A DNA stretch of 64,000 bases from Maratus speciosus (lineage: Eukaryota; Arthropoda; Arachnida; Araneae; Salticidae): NCBI GenBank assembly GCA_963932465.1, contig OZ010799.1:155988761-156052760 (forward strand), read 5' to 3'. The translations under genes and the position numbers were made by a program. This document shows, one piece after another, positions 23,376-35,375 of the stretch. The notes beneath the pieces are model-generated. The model was given only the letters and a program-made list of their open reading frames with translations, searched no databases and was not told where the DNA came from. Within the stretch, counting starts at the first letter, position 1; each line of letters starts with the position of its first letter.

Positions 23376-23710
23376 TTCAGTATGAAAAGTAAACAATATT
23401 TTTAAAAACCTTTAATGATTCCTACTTATTATAAAAATAATACTGTTCTATAAATGAAAAAAAAAAAAAAAAAACTAAGTCAATGCCAATTACTGTTCAT
23501 ATGCTTCAAATATACAGCATGTAAATATCGCTTTAAAATTTATGTTCTGAGCATCTGAATACTTTTATAAATCGATTTGTTTTTTTATATATTCTTTTTT
23601 TTTTAAAATCCTGCACTAGCGGGAGATTTTTTATATTCGAAGCCCTAGACCCAAATTACCGAGTCTTTACGCAAAGACAGCTCTGGCGCATTATATTTTC
23701 CCGAAACACT
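23376..23710. repeat. Dispersed repeat C, copy 2
   Basis: Diverged copy of 21192-21670 in the same orientation, from GTATGAAAAGTAAACAATAT to CCGAGTCTTTACGCAAAGAC. An A-run lies at about 23458-23474. The two copies flank the TIR element and the mariner remnant. Confidence 0.75.
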
Positions 23711-24167
23711 TTTAATTAATAAAAAGTATATTGAACTTTAAATCGTGAAATCTATTTTTAAAAAATAACCTGACCCTCGTAATTTAAAAAAGAGTGGAAG
23801 AAGTACTAGAAATAAATAAAATAAAAACTTCTTGAAAGGCCAGGGAAAATACAGAAACTACGACCGTAATTTCAAGAGCAATTAATTTACGTGTACTTAC
23901 GGCTAAGTGGAGGAGAAACGTGCATGCATATTTGAGCTGGAAGCAAATCTGCTTCGGAGAAATTAATTGCTTTCGAAGCTGTAGTCATGGTTTTCTTTAT
24001 CTCTTCTGGATTTGAAGAAGTTTTTACTGAAGCATTTAATAATTCAAGTTCGAAAATTAGGACGTTGTCGAAAACGGCATATGCAGGATGTTCCAAAATT
24101 CAACCGACAAATTAACAGGGATGATAGAAGGCATCAAGAGAATGAAAAATTACCAGAGAACATGGGG

Positions 24168-25018
24168 TAAATAATTATTTCACAATTATGAAATTTAAAT
24201 GAGTAGACGTTTTACAATAAATTGTGTGGCTTTGATTATCTTTTCCTATACAAGTCTATATATCTGGAATAATAATGTATGCAACTACTAATAATAAATT
24301 TTCAACAACACCAAGCTACAATTATTTAAAATATTAGGGGGCTATACTGCCTGCAAGTTACACTCACTAACTCTCAAATAATCTGACAATAACAGGAAAA
24401 GTATTAAATAAAAATTTAAATTACAATATATTTTTAAAGTGATAAAGATAAAAGAAAATATTCACTATAATAAAGTAATTATAAATGCAGGGTTTCAGAC
24501 AAAATAGACAACGTTATAAAAATACAATATGAACACAATAGAATGTAGGATGAAATGTAAAATGTCGCAAACAGTGCCTGATTTACGGCAGGGCATTCGG
24601 AGCACGGGCCCTATCTAATGGAATTTTACATTTCATTCTATATTCTATTGTGTTCCTATTGTATTTTTACAACGTTGTATATTTTGTCTGAAACCATCCA
24701 TTTATAATTACTTTATTATAGTGAATATTTTCTGTTATCTTTATCACTTCAAAAATATATTATAACTTTAATTCTTATTTGATCATTTTCCTGTTATCGT
24801 CAGATTATTTGAAGGTTACTGAGTGTAGGTTGCAGGCATTATAGCCCACTAATATTTTAAATAATTGTAGCTTGGTGTTGTCTAAAATTTATTATTAGTA
24901 GTTGCATACTTTATCATTCCAGATATATAGACTTGTATAGGAAAAGATAATCAACGCCACACAATTTATTATAAAACGTCTACTCATTTAAATTTCATAA
25001 CTGTGAAATAATTATTTA
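24168..25018. repeat. Inverted repeat with 396-bp arms, 59-bp loop
   Basis: Arm 24168-24563 pairs with 24623-25018 across the whole length, with few mismatches (for example CTTGCAGG/CCTGCAAG variants). The loop 24564-24622 is a different, GC-richer sequence. A further partial copy of the right arm follows directly. Confidence 0.88.
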
Positions 25019-25353
25019 AAAGTAAATTAATGATTATCATATTTAATTTTTTAATGGATATTTTAACCCTTTTCGTGCTATCGTCAGATTATTTGAGGGT
25101 TGGTGAGTGCAGCTTGCAGTCAGTATTGGCCCCTAATATTTTAAATAATTGTAGCTTGGTGTTGTCGAAAATTTATTATTAGTAGTAGCATATTTTATCA
25201 TTCCAGATATATAGACTTGTATAGAAAAAGATAATCAACGCCACACAATTTATTATAAAGCGTCTACTTATTTAAATTTCATAATTGTGAAATAATTATT
25301 TAAAAGTAAATTAATGATTATCATGTTTAATTTTTAATGGATATTTTAAAGTC
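24788..25353. repeat. ~284-bp direct duplication of the right arm
   Basis: The segment from TATCGTCAGATTATTTGA (24795) through TTAATGGATATTTTAA (25061) is repeated at an offset of 284 bp to about 25353, with scattered substitutions. It extends the inverted-repeat system to three copies of the same sequence. Confidence 0.85.
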
Positions 25354-26056
25354 AATAATGGCTATTTTAGTAAGTATCTTTTTTCATTTTTTTAACTCTT
25401 TCCCCCTGTAAGTATTGGTGCAAGAGGGAAGGGGGAGGGCGTAAGCATCTTTGCCCAAGGCCCCCAAATTTGTAAATCGGTCCCTGACTCGCAAACCACG
25501 TATTTAATCAAAAATACAGGGTGTTCGCCCTAATTCAATTTGTGTTGATGGCAATAACTTTCAGAAAACTGAAGTAGTATATTTTAACAAAACTTTCAAT
25601 AGATATTCTCATCTTTATTGTAAATGTAATCATATCGAAAAACTGTTAGAAGTTTCCATTGTGCGTGCCAGCAGTGTGCATTTGACGCTCCACATTTTGG
25701 ACAGCGGTCAGCGATTGCTAGTTCATGCGGAATCATCGATTGCTTGAGCACCCTGTTTTTCCAGAACTTTCCGTGATCTTACAACATTTCACTCGAGATA
25801 ACTTACATAACATTGCATTTTCAGTGTAATGTTTTGATTTTTCTCAAAATTATTACCGTCAACGCTAGTTCAGTTAGGATGAAGCACCGTGATGTTTGTG
25901 ACTAAATACGTGGTTTGCGATCTCATGTTCTATGTTTACTATTATGCTTTCCTTGTATTTTTGATTATCTATGTTTACCATTATGTTTTCTATTATGCGC
26001 CCAGCAGTATCCACATGACGCTCCACATTTTGAACTGCAATTGCCAGTGTATACGG

Positions 26057-26869
26057 CAGATATGGCGAACCTATGGCACGCGTGCCGAACTTGGCACGTA
26101 AGAAAACCTCTCTGGAACGCGAAAAAATTTATACATTATATTCAGTTTATGGAGAACAATCCATTTTATGGGGTTTTTTTTGTTTGTTTGTTTTTTTTTT
26201 GTTTGTTTGTTTTTTACAAAAAATATAGTTTTGTGTTCCAGGATTTTTATACTTTAAAATAATCGGTTACTTTCGAATGAATTAAGTTATTGAAAACTAC
26301 AATAAAAGAGCTTGTAGCGTCATTTTCTCGCCAAACCATTCAACGTATAATGTTTTTAAAATCATTTTGCTTCTTTATCAAATTTCAAAAGGTTTTATTT
26401 TTGGAAAATCGGATTTTAAGAAATAGTTTGCATAGTAATTATACCTATTTGACACGCTTTCTATTTCAGATTAGGTTTTATTAAGTTACTTTAGGTTTAT
26501 TATATTTAGGTTTTAATTTTGAAAATTGAATTTTAATTGTTAGTGTAAATAGTTATGCATCTATTGAACCTGCTTCTTCCTGAAGAACTAAAAATGTTCT
26601 TATTCGGAAGTATACAATAAAAGAAAACTCATTTATAGATTATTAATACAGAATTCGATGCAACATGGGTATATTGTTGAGTAAATACAGCGTAATAAAT
26701 AAGTAAGGAATCGAATTTAGTATAGCTGTAAAAATATTTAAGTAAAAATTGTATAAAAAGTAACAATCGGTTTTTATCTACGTTAAAATGTTTCTGGCAC
26801 GTTAGAATGTTGGTACATAACAATTTTGAAATTTTTGGCCCTCATGCTCAAAAAGGTTCGCCATCACTG
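26057..26869. mobile_element. Non-autonomous hAT element, 813 bp
   Basis: Starts CAGATATGGCGAACC and ends GGTTCGCCATCACTG. A perfect 8-bp target-site duplication GTATACGG flanks it (26049-26056, 26870-26877). The ends resemble those of the element at 916-1634, including GGCACGCGTGCC next to the left end. No transposase was seen. Confidence 0.9.
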
Positions 26870-27077
26870 GTATACGGTATCATCGATTGCTTGAGCACCC
26901 TGTTTTTTTCATAACTTTTCGTGATGTTATAACATTTCACACAAAATATGGTACATATCGTTGCATTTTCATTGCAGTGTTTTTATTTTTCCCAAAATGA
27001 TTACCGTCAACGCAAGTTCAGTTAGGATGAAACACTCAGTGTTTGTGACTAAATAAGTGATTTGCGATCCCATGTTA

Positions 27078-27853
27078 CAGTGAAATACTCTTAACACGAA
27101 AAATCGGTTAACACGAAATGATATAGCGGTCCGGACAGTATACAATGCAATTTAATACATTTTTTTTTCTTTTAACACGAAACAAAAATCGCTTAACGCG
27201 AAAAAAAATTCGCTTTCGAGCTAGTTAGTTCGAGTTGAAATTGGTGAATTTTGTGTTAAAACCACTGAATTTTGGGTAAAAATCAGTGAATTTCGTATTT
27301 TTCCGCTTATGTTTTATGATGACAATGGCTGAGAAATCGGTGCGAAAACAAACTGCCATTTCGCTTCAAATGAAGATGAAGCTGCTTAATGCAGATGATG
27401 TAAAAGAAGGACGAAAACAGAAATCTGCAAAAAGTTTGGCATTACCAATTTTATTTTATCAATAATAATAATAATAATAATAAAGGATCCCTCTACGTTA
27501 ATGTTTGAGCGCAGTATGTTTAAGCCAGAGAGAAAACGTATGAGAACTGCTAAGCACGAAGGTTTAGAGACAGCTTTGCTTATTTGGTTCAAACAAGCTA
27601 GATCTCAGAATGCTGAAAAAGACACACAAAAAAAATATTTGATTTTTTTCCCCAAAAAACATAAATTTTTTACTTGCTTTTTATCCTAATGGGTGCAATT
27701 TACTAGTAGTTTAACAGGAAATCGAAGTCAAATTTGACGACATCGAAAATATTTGAGAGTTTTGTTCTTTTTTTACGATTCTTTTAACGCGAAATTCTTT
27801 TAACACGAAAATTTTTTCGGTCCCCTCAGTTTCGTATTAAACGTATTTCACTG
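27078..27853 (+). mobile_element. Tigger/pogo-like element, 776 bp, transposase remnant
   Basis: Ends CAGTGAAATAC and GTATTTCACTG, with TA on both sides (27076-27077, 27854-27855). Subterminal TTAACACGAAAA words are typical of Tigger/pogo. The interior keeps only the DNA-binding part of the transposase (see the entry at 27325), so the element is internally deleted. Confidence 0.88.
27325..27630 (+). pseudogene. CENP-B/Tigger-type DNA-binding domain remnant
   Basis: The first part, from ATG at 27325, reads MAEKSVRKQTAISLQMKMKL and ends with KSLALP, like the first helix-turn-helix of pogo-family transposases. A TAA/ATA microsatellite (27461-27484) interrupts it. After that a frame with KRMRTAKHEGLETALLIWFK and QARSQNA matches the second (Tc5-type) DNA-binding helix region, where a W-(F/L)-(K/R)-Q motif is typical. 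The DDE catalytic domain is absent: the frame decays after 27630 and the element ends 220 bp later. In active elements this domain binds the terminal repeats. Here it is a fossil, or at most a short DNA-binding peptide. Confidence 0.75.
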
Positions 27854-27959
27854 TATATGGTAATTTTTCATACTCTTGATGCCTTCTATCACCCCTCTTA
27901 ATTTGTCGGTCGAATTTTGGAACGCCCTGTATAAGGGTCAATCAAATATAAACCTGAAT

Positions 27960-29251
27960 TTATTTTTTTGTAATTTATTAGCAAAAGGTATACAAAACGG
28001 ATGATATAATATTATTACACCTTTTAATTTTACTTAACCTGTTTTTGTATGTAAAGATGGAATTTTGTAATCGATTTCGAACTCTCTTCCTTTTTTGTAA
28101 TTTACTAGCAAAAGGTATACAAAACGGATGATATAATATTATTACACCTTTTAATTTTACTTAACCTGGTTTTTGTATGTAAAGATGGAATTTTGTAATC
28201 GATTTCGAAATCTCTTCCTTTTTTTGTAATTTACTAGCAAAAGGTATACAAAACGGATGATATAATATTATTACACCTTTTAATTTTACTTAAACCTGGT
28301 TTTTGTATGTAAAGATGGAATTTTGTAATCGATTTCGAACTCTCTTCCTTTTTTGTAATTTACTAGCAAAAGGTGTACAAAACGGATGATATAATATTAT
28401 TACACCTTTTAATTTTACTTAACCTGTTTTTTGCATGTAAAGATGGAATTTTGTAATCGATTTCGAACTCTCTTCCTTTTTTGTAATTTACTAGCAAAAG
28501 GTATACAAAACGGATGATATAATATTATTACACCTTTTAATTTTACTTAAACCTGGTTTTTGTATGTAAAGATGGAATTTTGTAAGCGATTTCGAACTCT
28601 CTTCCTTTTTTGTAATTTACTAGCAAAAGGTATACAAAACGGATGATATAATATTATTACACCTTTTAATTTTACTTAACCTGGTTTTTGTATGTAAAGA
28701 TGGAATTTTGTAATCGATTTCGAACTCTCTTCCTTTTTTGTAATTTATTAGCAAAAGGTATACAAAACGGATGATATAATATTATTACACCTTTTAATTT
28801 TACTTAACCTGGTTTTTGTATGTAAAGATGGAATTTTGTAATTGATTTCGAACTCTCTTCCTTTTTTGTAATTTACTAGCAAAAGGTATACAAAACGGAT
28901 GATATAATATTATTACACCTTTTAATTTTACTTAACCTGGTTTTTGTATGTAAAGATGGAATTTTGTAATCGATTTCGAACTCTCTTCCTTTTTTGTAAT
29001 TTACTAGCAAAAGGTATACAAAACGGATGATATAATATTATTACACCTTTTAATTTTACTTAACCTGGTTTTTGTATGTAAAGATGGAATTTTGTAATCG
29101 ATTTCGAACTCTCTTCCTTTTTTGTAATTTACTAGCAAAAGGTATACAAAACGGATGATATAATATTATTACACCTTTTAATTTTACTTAAACCTGGTTT
29201 TTGTATGTAAAGATGAAATTTTGTAATCGATTTCGAACTCTCTTCCTTTTA
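27960..29251. repeat. ~128-bp satellite, ten tandem units
   Basis: Units start at GTAATTTA(C/T)TAGCAAAAGG: 27970, 28097, 28226, 28355, 28483, 28612, 28740, 28868, 28996 and 29124, with periods of 127-129 bp. They are more than 95% identical by eye. Each unit contains ACGGATGATATAATATTATT, AACCTGG and TTGTAATCGATTTCGAACTC. Length variation comes from homopolymers (TTAACC versus TTAAACC; number of Ts). The array ends abruptly after CTCTTCCTTTT. There is no open frame through the units. Confidence 0.96.
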
Positions 29252-30587
29252 TACTATAAAATTATAAAAAAAAATTACATTCGCAGGTGTGTTTCCGATG
29301 ACAATATTACATTTTAATATTTTTAGGACTTAAATATAAATTAATACATTAATTTTAAGGTATTTATCCGTTTAGCCCGCCACATGTGATAAATCGCTTT
29401 GACACAACAATGGATTTAATTGTGCGTCAATAAACGCTCGGCCAAAATAGGCCAAATGGTTGTGAAACTGCAAATGAAACATTCTACAGGCTAAGATGTT
29501 GAAAATAAATTATAATGGAAAAATGAAGGATTTTATATAAAAAAACCTTTTATCAATTAATATTTTAATATTAATTAATTTACGATTATACGCTGAGAAA
29601 TCTATTTAGAAATCCTAAAAAGATAATTCAAATAATGTTTCATTTAAGTATTGCGCTGCCGCGCAATACTTAATTTATTTCCAGTGTCATTTCTCAATGT
29701 TAATTTAACATGGAAAAGCCTATGGAGATCATAACTTTTTCATTTTTTCTTCCCACCTTTTTGTCCCTGATGCCACTCATTTTTTATTCTTTACTAATTT
29801 TAATGATATTATAAATTTAAAGTGTAAAAACGATTGCTTGACGTTAGGGTCAAAACCAATGGTAAAATGCCTTTGCATATGGGTGAATTATAATCCAGAG
29901 AGAAACATGGGCCAATTTATTTTTACATTATTCAAATATTTTTCTTAATAATTCCAATTTTCGCTTTTTTCATTGAAAATCAACGGACATTTTTCATAGA
30001 AAATGTAACATTTTTACTTCATTGTTGAAAAAATTTCAAAAGCCGTAATAATAATTTATTTCTTTTTAGTTGAAAGATTTTCACGTGAAATATTAAATTG
30101 AGCTAGTTTTTTTTTTCTTTTTCTTTTTCTTTCTTTTTTTTTTTTTTTTTTTTTTTTTTTTCAAAAATTAAAAAGGTGAATATGGTATCATAGTGGAAAT
30201 AAAAAGGATATTTTCAGGATAAGTTTTTGCTTTGGTCAAGTTTATATTTTAGTAAAAAGTTTCTAATGGATAGCTATTTTTACGCAAGGTAACGAACTTA
30301 GTGGGGAATTACATAACTTAAATTTTAAAATGTATTTTTTTTCCGAGATGAGAACTATTTATACCCCAAGTTAAACTTAGGTAATAATTTTCTGATGTGT
30401 TTACATCACCCCTTGGGAGAAAATAGGGTTTAAAAATTTAAGTAAAACTTTTATTTTTTATTTTTAGGTAGATTTCGTATGAAATACTACCTATTAGCAT
30501 CGTTCCTATGTTGGAATTTCTGAAAAATTTTTGCAGATCTACACCGATCATGACCCCTAGATCCCAAAACCACCCTCAGTAAAAAAC

Positions 30588-30641
<54 letters not shown>

Positions 30642-30779
30642 TTTCTTCTGGACACGATATCTTCCACAATTCTGCACCAATCTCTTCCAAACTGATACAT
30701 AAAATCAAGGGGCATAAAATCTCGATCAAGTTCGTTAATGGGCAAAATCGGACCAAGGGGATGGAAATAGGGAGGGGCT
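29252..30779. other. Non-coding stretch with microsatellite and T-run
   Basis: Includes a short hairpin (TAAGTATTGCGC / GCGCAATACTTA, about 29646-29673), a T-rich run at about 30127-30162 and (ATCT)n/(AT)n at about 30590-30638. The block 30535-30580 is shared with 21750-21795. No gene was recognised. Confidence 0.5.
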
Positions 30780-31290
30780 TTGTGAAAACCGAAAAAAACC
30801 CATAACTTCTTAAATTTTGTACATATCGAATCAGCTTAAAGTTTTTATTAATTCTAAAAATAGGGCCAAAAATTTATGTATCACAGATTTTTGATAAAGT
30901 TAAAAATGGACTCAAGGGGCGCAAAAAATAGGGTTTTGGGGAGAAAAAAATTCATAACTTCGTCAATTCTCAAGATATCAAATCCAATTAATTTTATCAT
31001 GAATCTCCTCAACATTATCTACAACTTTTATATTCACAAGTTTTTGATAGGACCAATTCGTACCGCAAAAAAAAAAAAAAAAAAAAAAATTAAAAACGAA
31101 AACAAAAAGGGCGTTTGAAGAAGAAAAAAATCCATAACTCCGTCAATTCAAAAGATATAAAATCCCCATGAATTTATCATACATCTTCTTAATATTGTCT
31201 ACAACATCTATATAGACAAGTTTTAGATAGGACCAATTCTTACAGCAAAAACAAATTAAAAATACATAGCGGTTGAAGAAAAAAATCATC
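30780..31290. repeat. Three diverged ~160-180-bp tandem units
   Basis: The order CATAACT(T/C)CGTCAATT, AAGATAT(C/A)AAATCC, TTATCAT, TTGTCTACAAC and GATAGGACCAATTC recurs. Units start near 30800, 30950 and 31130. An A-run separates the last two. Confidence 0.75.
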
Positions 31291-31300
31291 TTAGTAGGGT

Positions 31301-31748
31301 GTATTCAAATCCAAACTGCTTATTTTCTGACTCATTTTACAATTCATTTTTACTCCCAAAGGCTTCCAGTTGGCACCTTTTCTTACTCAGAAACTATATA
31401 ATGTACCGTAATGGTCAATTTTTTCATAGAGGCAGAATATATTTTAAAACATGCTGTCAAAGTGGGCCTTTTGAACCGAATTTCCCGAAGCGGATTGTGT
31501 TGGAAAAATTATCGTATTAAGGGAGTATTCAAATCCAAACTGCTTATTTTCTGACTCATTTTTAAATTCATTTTTGCTCTCAAACGCATCCAATTGGTAG
31601 ATTCGCTTATTCAGAAACTATATAATGTACCGTAATGATCGATTTTTGACAGAGGCAGAATATATTTCAAAAAATGATGTCAAAATGGGCATTTTTAACG
31701 GAATTTCCCGAAGCGATTGTGTTAGAAACGAAAAATATCGTCTTACTG
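31301..31748. repeat. 224-bp tandem duplication
   Basis: GTATTCAAATCCAAACTGCT at 31301 and again at 31525. Both units continue through CAGAAACTATATAATGTACC and AATTTCCCGAAGCG with moderate divergence. One open frame spans the first unit but is not kept in the second, which argues against coding. Confidence 0.9.
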
Positions 31749-32458
31749 AGAAAATAATTGTTTATATATCAAGTCTTAATTAATTGAAAGAAAATTAAAA
31801 ACACGGGTCGCTTATAAATCTCTTCAAAAATCACGTCAACAAGTTTCATGTTTTTCCTATTAAACATGAATCTGGAGTTATGCCAGAAAATTTCGAGTTG
31901 TTGAGCATGGAAAAGTATTTTTTTTAATACCGCCCTAACATGATTCTGATAAAACCAGTTATTATATAAAAATTAAATAAAAACTCGTCAAAAGCGGCCA
32001 GATAAAATTATTAAAGTGAGTTTATCTCTAATCACGATTTGGTTTTTGTTTGTGAAATTAGTATACTTAACTTCGAAATCTACCTCTGCCTGTAGGCCGG
32101 GCCGGCAGAAATTTTTGCTGTATTACAGCTATAATATTGTTAAATATTAGCAGTAAGGATTCAACACAATTTACATTTATATTCATAGCGTTCCTGAGTG
32201 GGAAATAGGGTATTTAAATTTAAATTAAGTTAATTTTTTATGTTTTGATTATAGATTTTTTACGTTCAGATTTTAAGTTTTTGTCCAAACTACCGCAACC
32301 TGCATTACTACAGTAGTGAAACATTTTGAATTACACATTGGTAAAATGCATCCCACATTGTGATGCAATACCGCATACATCAACGCCTGATGATGATAAT
32401 CTCCATTAATTTTGAAATGCGTTCGTCTGAGTGCAGTAGTTATTAAAAAACTTGACAT
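31749..32458. other. Non-coding stretch
   Basis: AT-rich with no element ends or credible frame seen. Contains a short GC palindrome (GGCCGGGCCGGC near 32096). Confidence 0.5.
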
Positions 32459-33070
32459 ATTAAACAAAAACATAATTTGAAGAACAAATTAAAAAAAACA
32501 AAATTTATTTCCTACATTGTTTAAGCCCGAGAAGGGACAGATATTAAGATATTTCATTCAATTAGTTTTACATTTAATGTTAAATTTTTGTAACAAATTA
32601 GTTAAGCCAATTGAAGATTAAAAAATAAAAATAAAATTCATACAATATGATACTTAAAACAACCTAAAAAATTAGATTCCGTTCAAATGAAATCGAAATA
32701 AATCTTAGACTTTTTTTTTTTTTAAGTTTTGTATTTTGCATGCATCTTATCATTTTATGCACAATTGTCATAAACATAATGCAAAATCTGCAATACAAAT
32801 ATTTTCAATTAAAAATGGAAGAAGTCTAATATTTATTTCGATTTCATTTGAACGGAATCTAATTTTTTAGGGTGTTTTAAGTATCATATTGTATGATTTT
32901 TTTTTTTTTAAATCTTCAATTGGCTTAACTAATTTGTTACCAAAAATTTAACATTAAATGTAAAACTAATTGAATGAAATATCTTAATATCTGTCCCTTC
33001 TCGGGCTTAAACAATGTAGGAAAAAAATTTTGTTTTTTTAATTTGTTCTTCAAATTATGTTTTTGTTTAA
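32459..33070. mobile_element. Foldback element, ~612 bp, ~260-bp arms
   Basis: The left arm (32459-32725) and right arm (32810-33070) are reverse complements with very few differences. Landmarks are CATAATTTGAAGAACAAATT, AAGCCCGAGAAGGGACAGAT and TCGAAATAAAT. The loop is about 85 bp. Open frames on opposite strands inside it are mirror images, not genes. No target duplication was read. Confidence 0.88.
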
Positions 33071-33639
33071 TTTTTTTCTTTCCTGTTGCACTATCTCGAA
33101 ATAATTGGAGAAACAGGGCAAAAATTATATATTGTTTAATAAATTCATTTGCTTGCGCTTTGTACCAATAAGTACCAATAGCGTAAATAAACAGTGAATT
33201 TTTCATAATCGAGTTCGGTGACCTCGTCAAATAAATGTATCGTAACTAGTGATGGGCGATAACGAGATGTTTTTCTCGATTTTCTCGATTGTATGGACAT
33301 CTCGATATTTTTCGATTGTATAAATTTTTTCTCGATGACTACAGTTTGCAAATTTCTTTTATAAATCATATATTATGTATTATATACGTCATACATTTAT
33401 CAAGAATCGTCTGCGGGTGAACTGGAATGAGTCGATGTTAATAAAGACTAGGTGACTTCGACCGCTAGCGGGCCCCTTCTTTAATCGGGGCCCCTAATTT
33501 ATACGTAATCTTGTAATATGAAATCACGAACAGGTTAACCGCTATATACGGCACTGATATATGATAGCAGGCGGGTGTGGTGTGCACGCACTACAAAATC
33601 TTGTAAAAAATATAATATCGAAACGAATGAACGTCGGAC

Positions 33640-34620
33640 CAAATCTCTTGGGGGAGGGGTCAAAGCGAGCGGAGGGGCACAGCAGCTGCATAATATGATT
33701 AAGTCGTCACAGGTCTTTAGGCCTTTCCAACCATATGTCACATGAGAAGTCTGGATCTGAATTTATAAAAATGCCCTCCCCGTGGGGGGAAAGGGGGGAG
33801 GGGTGCGGGAGGTGGATAACATGAGTAAGTGGTCATAAGCCTTTCCAACAATATGTCACATGAGGGGTCTCGGCTAAATTTAGAAAAACACCCCCGTGGG
33901 GGAAAAGTGGGGGGCGGTCACCGGAGGTGCATTACATCAATAAGTAGTCACAGACCTTTCCAACGATATCTCACATGTGGGGTCTTGGCTAAATTTGGAA
34001 AAGTGTCCCCCGGGGGGGGTTCAAAATGGGGGGATGGACACCGGAGGAGCATAACATCAATAAGTAGTCACAGACCTTTCCAACGATATCTCACATGAGG
34101 CGTCTTGGCTAAATTTGAAAAAGCGTCCCCCGGGAGGGGCAAATTGGGGGAGACTGTCACCGGAGGTGCATAACATCAATAAATAGTCACAGACCTTTCC
34201 AACGATATCTCACATGAGGGGTCTTGGCTAAATTTGGAAAAGTGCTCCCCGGGGGGGGGGGGCAAAGTGGTGGTGGGGACACCGTAGGTACATAACATCA
34301 ATAAGTAGTCACAGACCTTTCCAACGATATCTCACACGAGGGGTCTTGACTAAATTTGAAAAAGTGTCCCCCAGGGGGGCAAAGAGTTGGGGGGACTGTC
34401 ACTCGGAAGTGCATAACATCAATAAGTAGTCACAGACCTTTTCAACGATATCTCATAAGAGGGGTACTGACTAAATTTGGAAAAGTGTCCTCCGGGGGGG
34501 GGAAGTGGAGGGGGGCGGCCACCGGAAGTGATTAGCACTAATAAGTAGTCACAAACCTTTCTAACGATATGTCACATGAGGGGTCTTGGCTAAATTTGGA
34601 AAAGTGTCCTGAAATTTCAT
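33640..34620. repeat. ~119-bp GC-rich minisatellite, eight units
   Basis: CCTTTCCAACGATAT(C/G)TCACA recurs at about 33722, 33839, 33955, 34074, 34194, 34316, 34437 and 34555. Each is followed by GGGGTCTTGGCTAAATTTGG, a CCCCC-GGGGGG hairpin-like block, CACCGGAGGTGCATAACATC and AATAAGTAGTCACAGAC. An open frame across two units (33829-34098) is a repeat artefact. Confidence 0.93.
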
Positions 34621-35375
34621 ATATTATAAATAATATTTAGCGGAGGGCTCCATAAAAAAATCCGATCTAAAATGATAAAAGCGGAAAAAACTACCTTCGC
34701 AGTGGGGGCCAAATTGGGGAGGGGAGGAAGAAAATCTCATAATATGAAAGAGTCATCCGAGAGCTTACCGATGACATATCACATGACTGGTCCAAAAAAA
34801 GTTTGAAAATTGCTCCCCCTCTCTCCCCCCGTGGGTCCACTCTTTCACCCCGGAATTCACACAGCCGCCACTTTAAAATTTTTATGTTCAATAAATAATA
34901 TTTACCGGAAGACTGCATAAAAAACCCATATTTAAAGTGATATTTAAATTTATTATAGAAATCGGCTACGGTTTTAAAAATTTGTTCGCCCCTTCCCCAC
35001 CCCCCTTTGAGCGAAGAAAGGTTCATAGTATGAAAGAGTGGTCAAAGAGCTTTTCGATTATATGCCACAGGAAGGGTTCGGTAAAATTTTTAAAATTGCA
35101 CCCCATGAGTCCACTCTCACGTCCTCCTCTCTCGAAATCACCCGACCCACCTTCCTCTTTGAAAATTTTATATTTAATAAATAATTTTTATCGGAGGGTT
35201 CCAGGTATGTGACATCTTGGTAGGGCTAAAATATCTAAAGAGAGATATCTAAGAGAGAGCTATCTAAGAGAAACTTTGAAAATTAAAGCTTCATTTCACA
35301 GCTCATTGTCATGCCTTTTTCTCTATCTCGTCCCTTGGTACTCTCGATAAATTTTCTTACTTTTCTTCTCTGCCG
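34621..35375. repeat. Diverged extension of the ~119-bp array
   Basis: Contains weaker units with ACATATCACATGA, CATAATATGAAAGAGT and a TTCAATAAATAATATTTACCGGA-type block. These are inverted relative to sequences at 37430-38085. Frames here follow the repeats and show no family. Confidence 0.7.

Larger units (their letters stand above)
24084..27932. mobile_element. Nested composite with ~75-bp outer inverted repeats
   Basis: The left end (24084-24160, CAGGATGTTCCAAAATTCAA) is an inverted copy of the right end (about 27855-27932, TTTTGGAACGCCCTG). Shared words are CCGACAAATTAA and GATAGAAGGCATCAAGAG. Inside lie, in order: a large inverted repeat (24168-25018), a partial third copy of its arm, two diverged copies of a TTTGTGACTAAATA block (25895 and 27040), a hAT element (26057-26869) and a Tigger-like element (27078-27853). 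The outer element is therefore the oldest. The CAGG(G/A)(C/T)GTTCCAAAATTC ends suggest the Tc1/mariner group, but no transposase of its own was found. Confidence 0.7.

Noticed and set aside
25915..26262. 115-codon cysteine- and leucine-rich frame resembling a membrane protein
   Set aside because: It runs across the left end of the hAT element at 26057 and through a T/G-rich simple repeat, so it is not an ancestral gene.
27960..29251. CRISPR-like array
   Set aside because: The units are contiguous 128-bp tandem repeats without unique spacers, in an animal genome.
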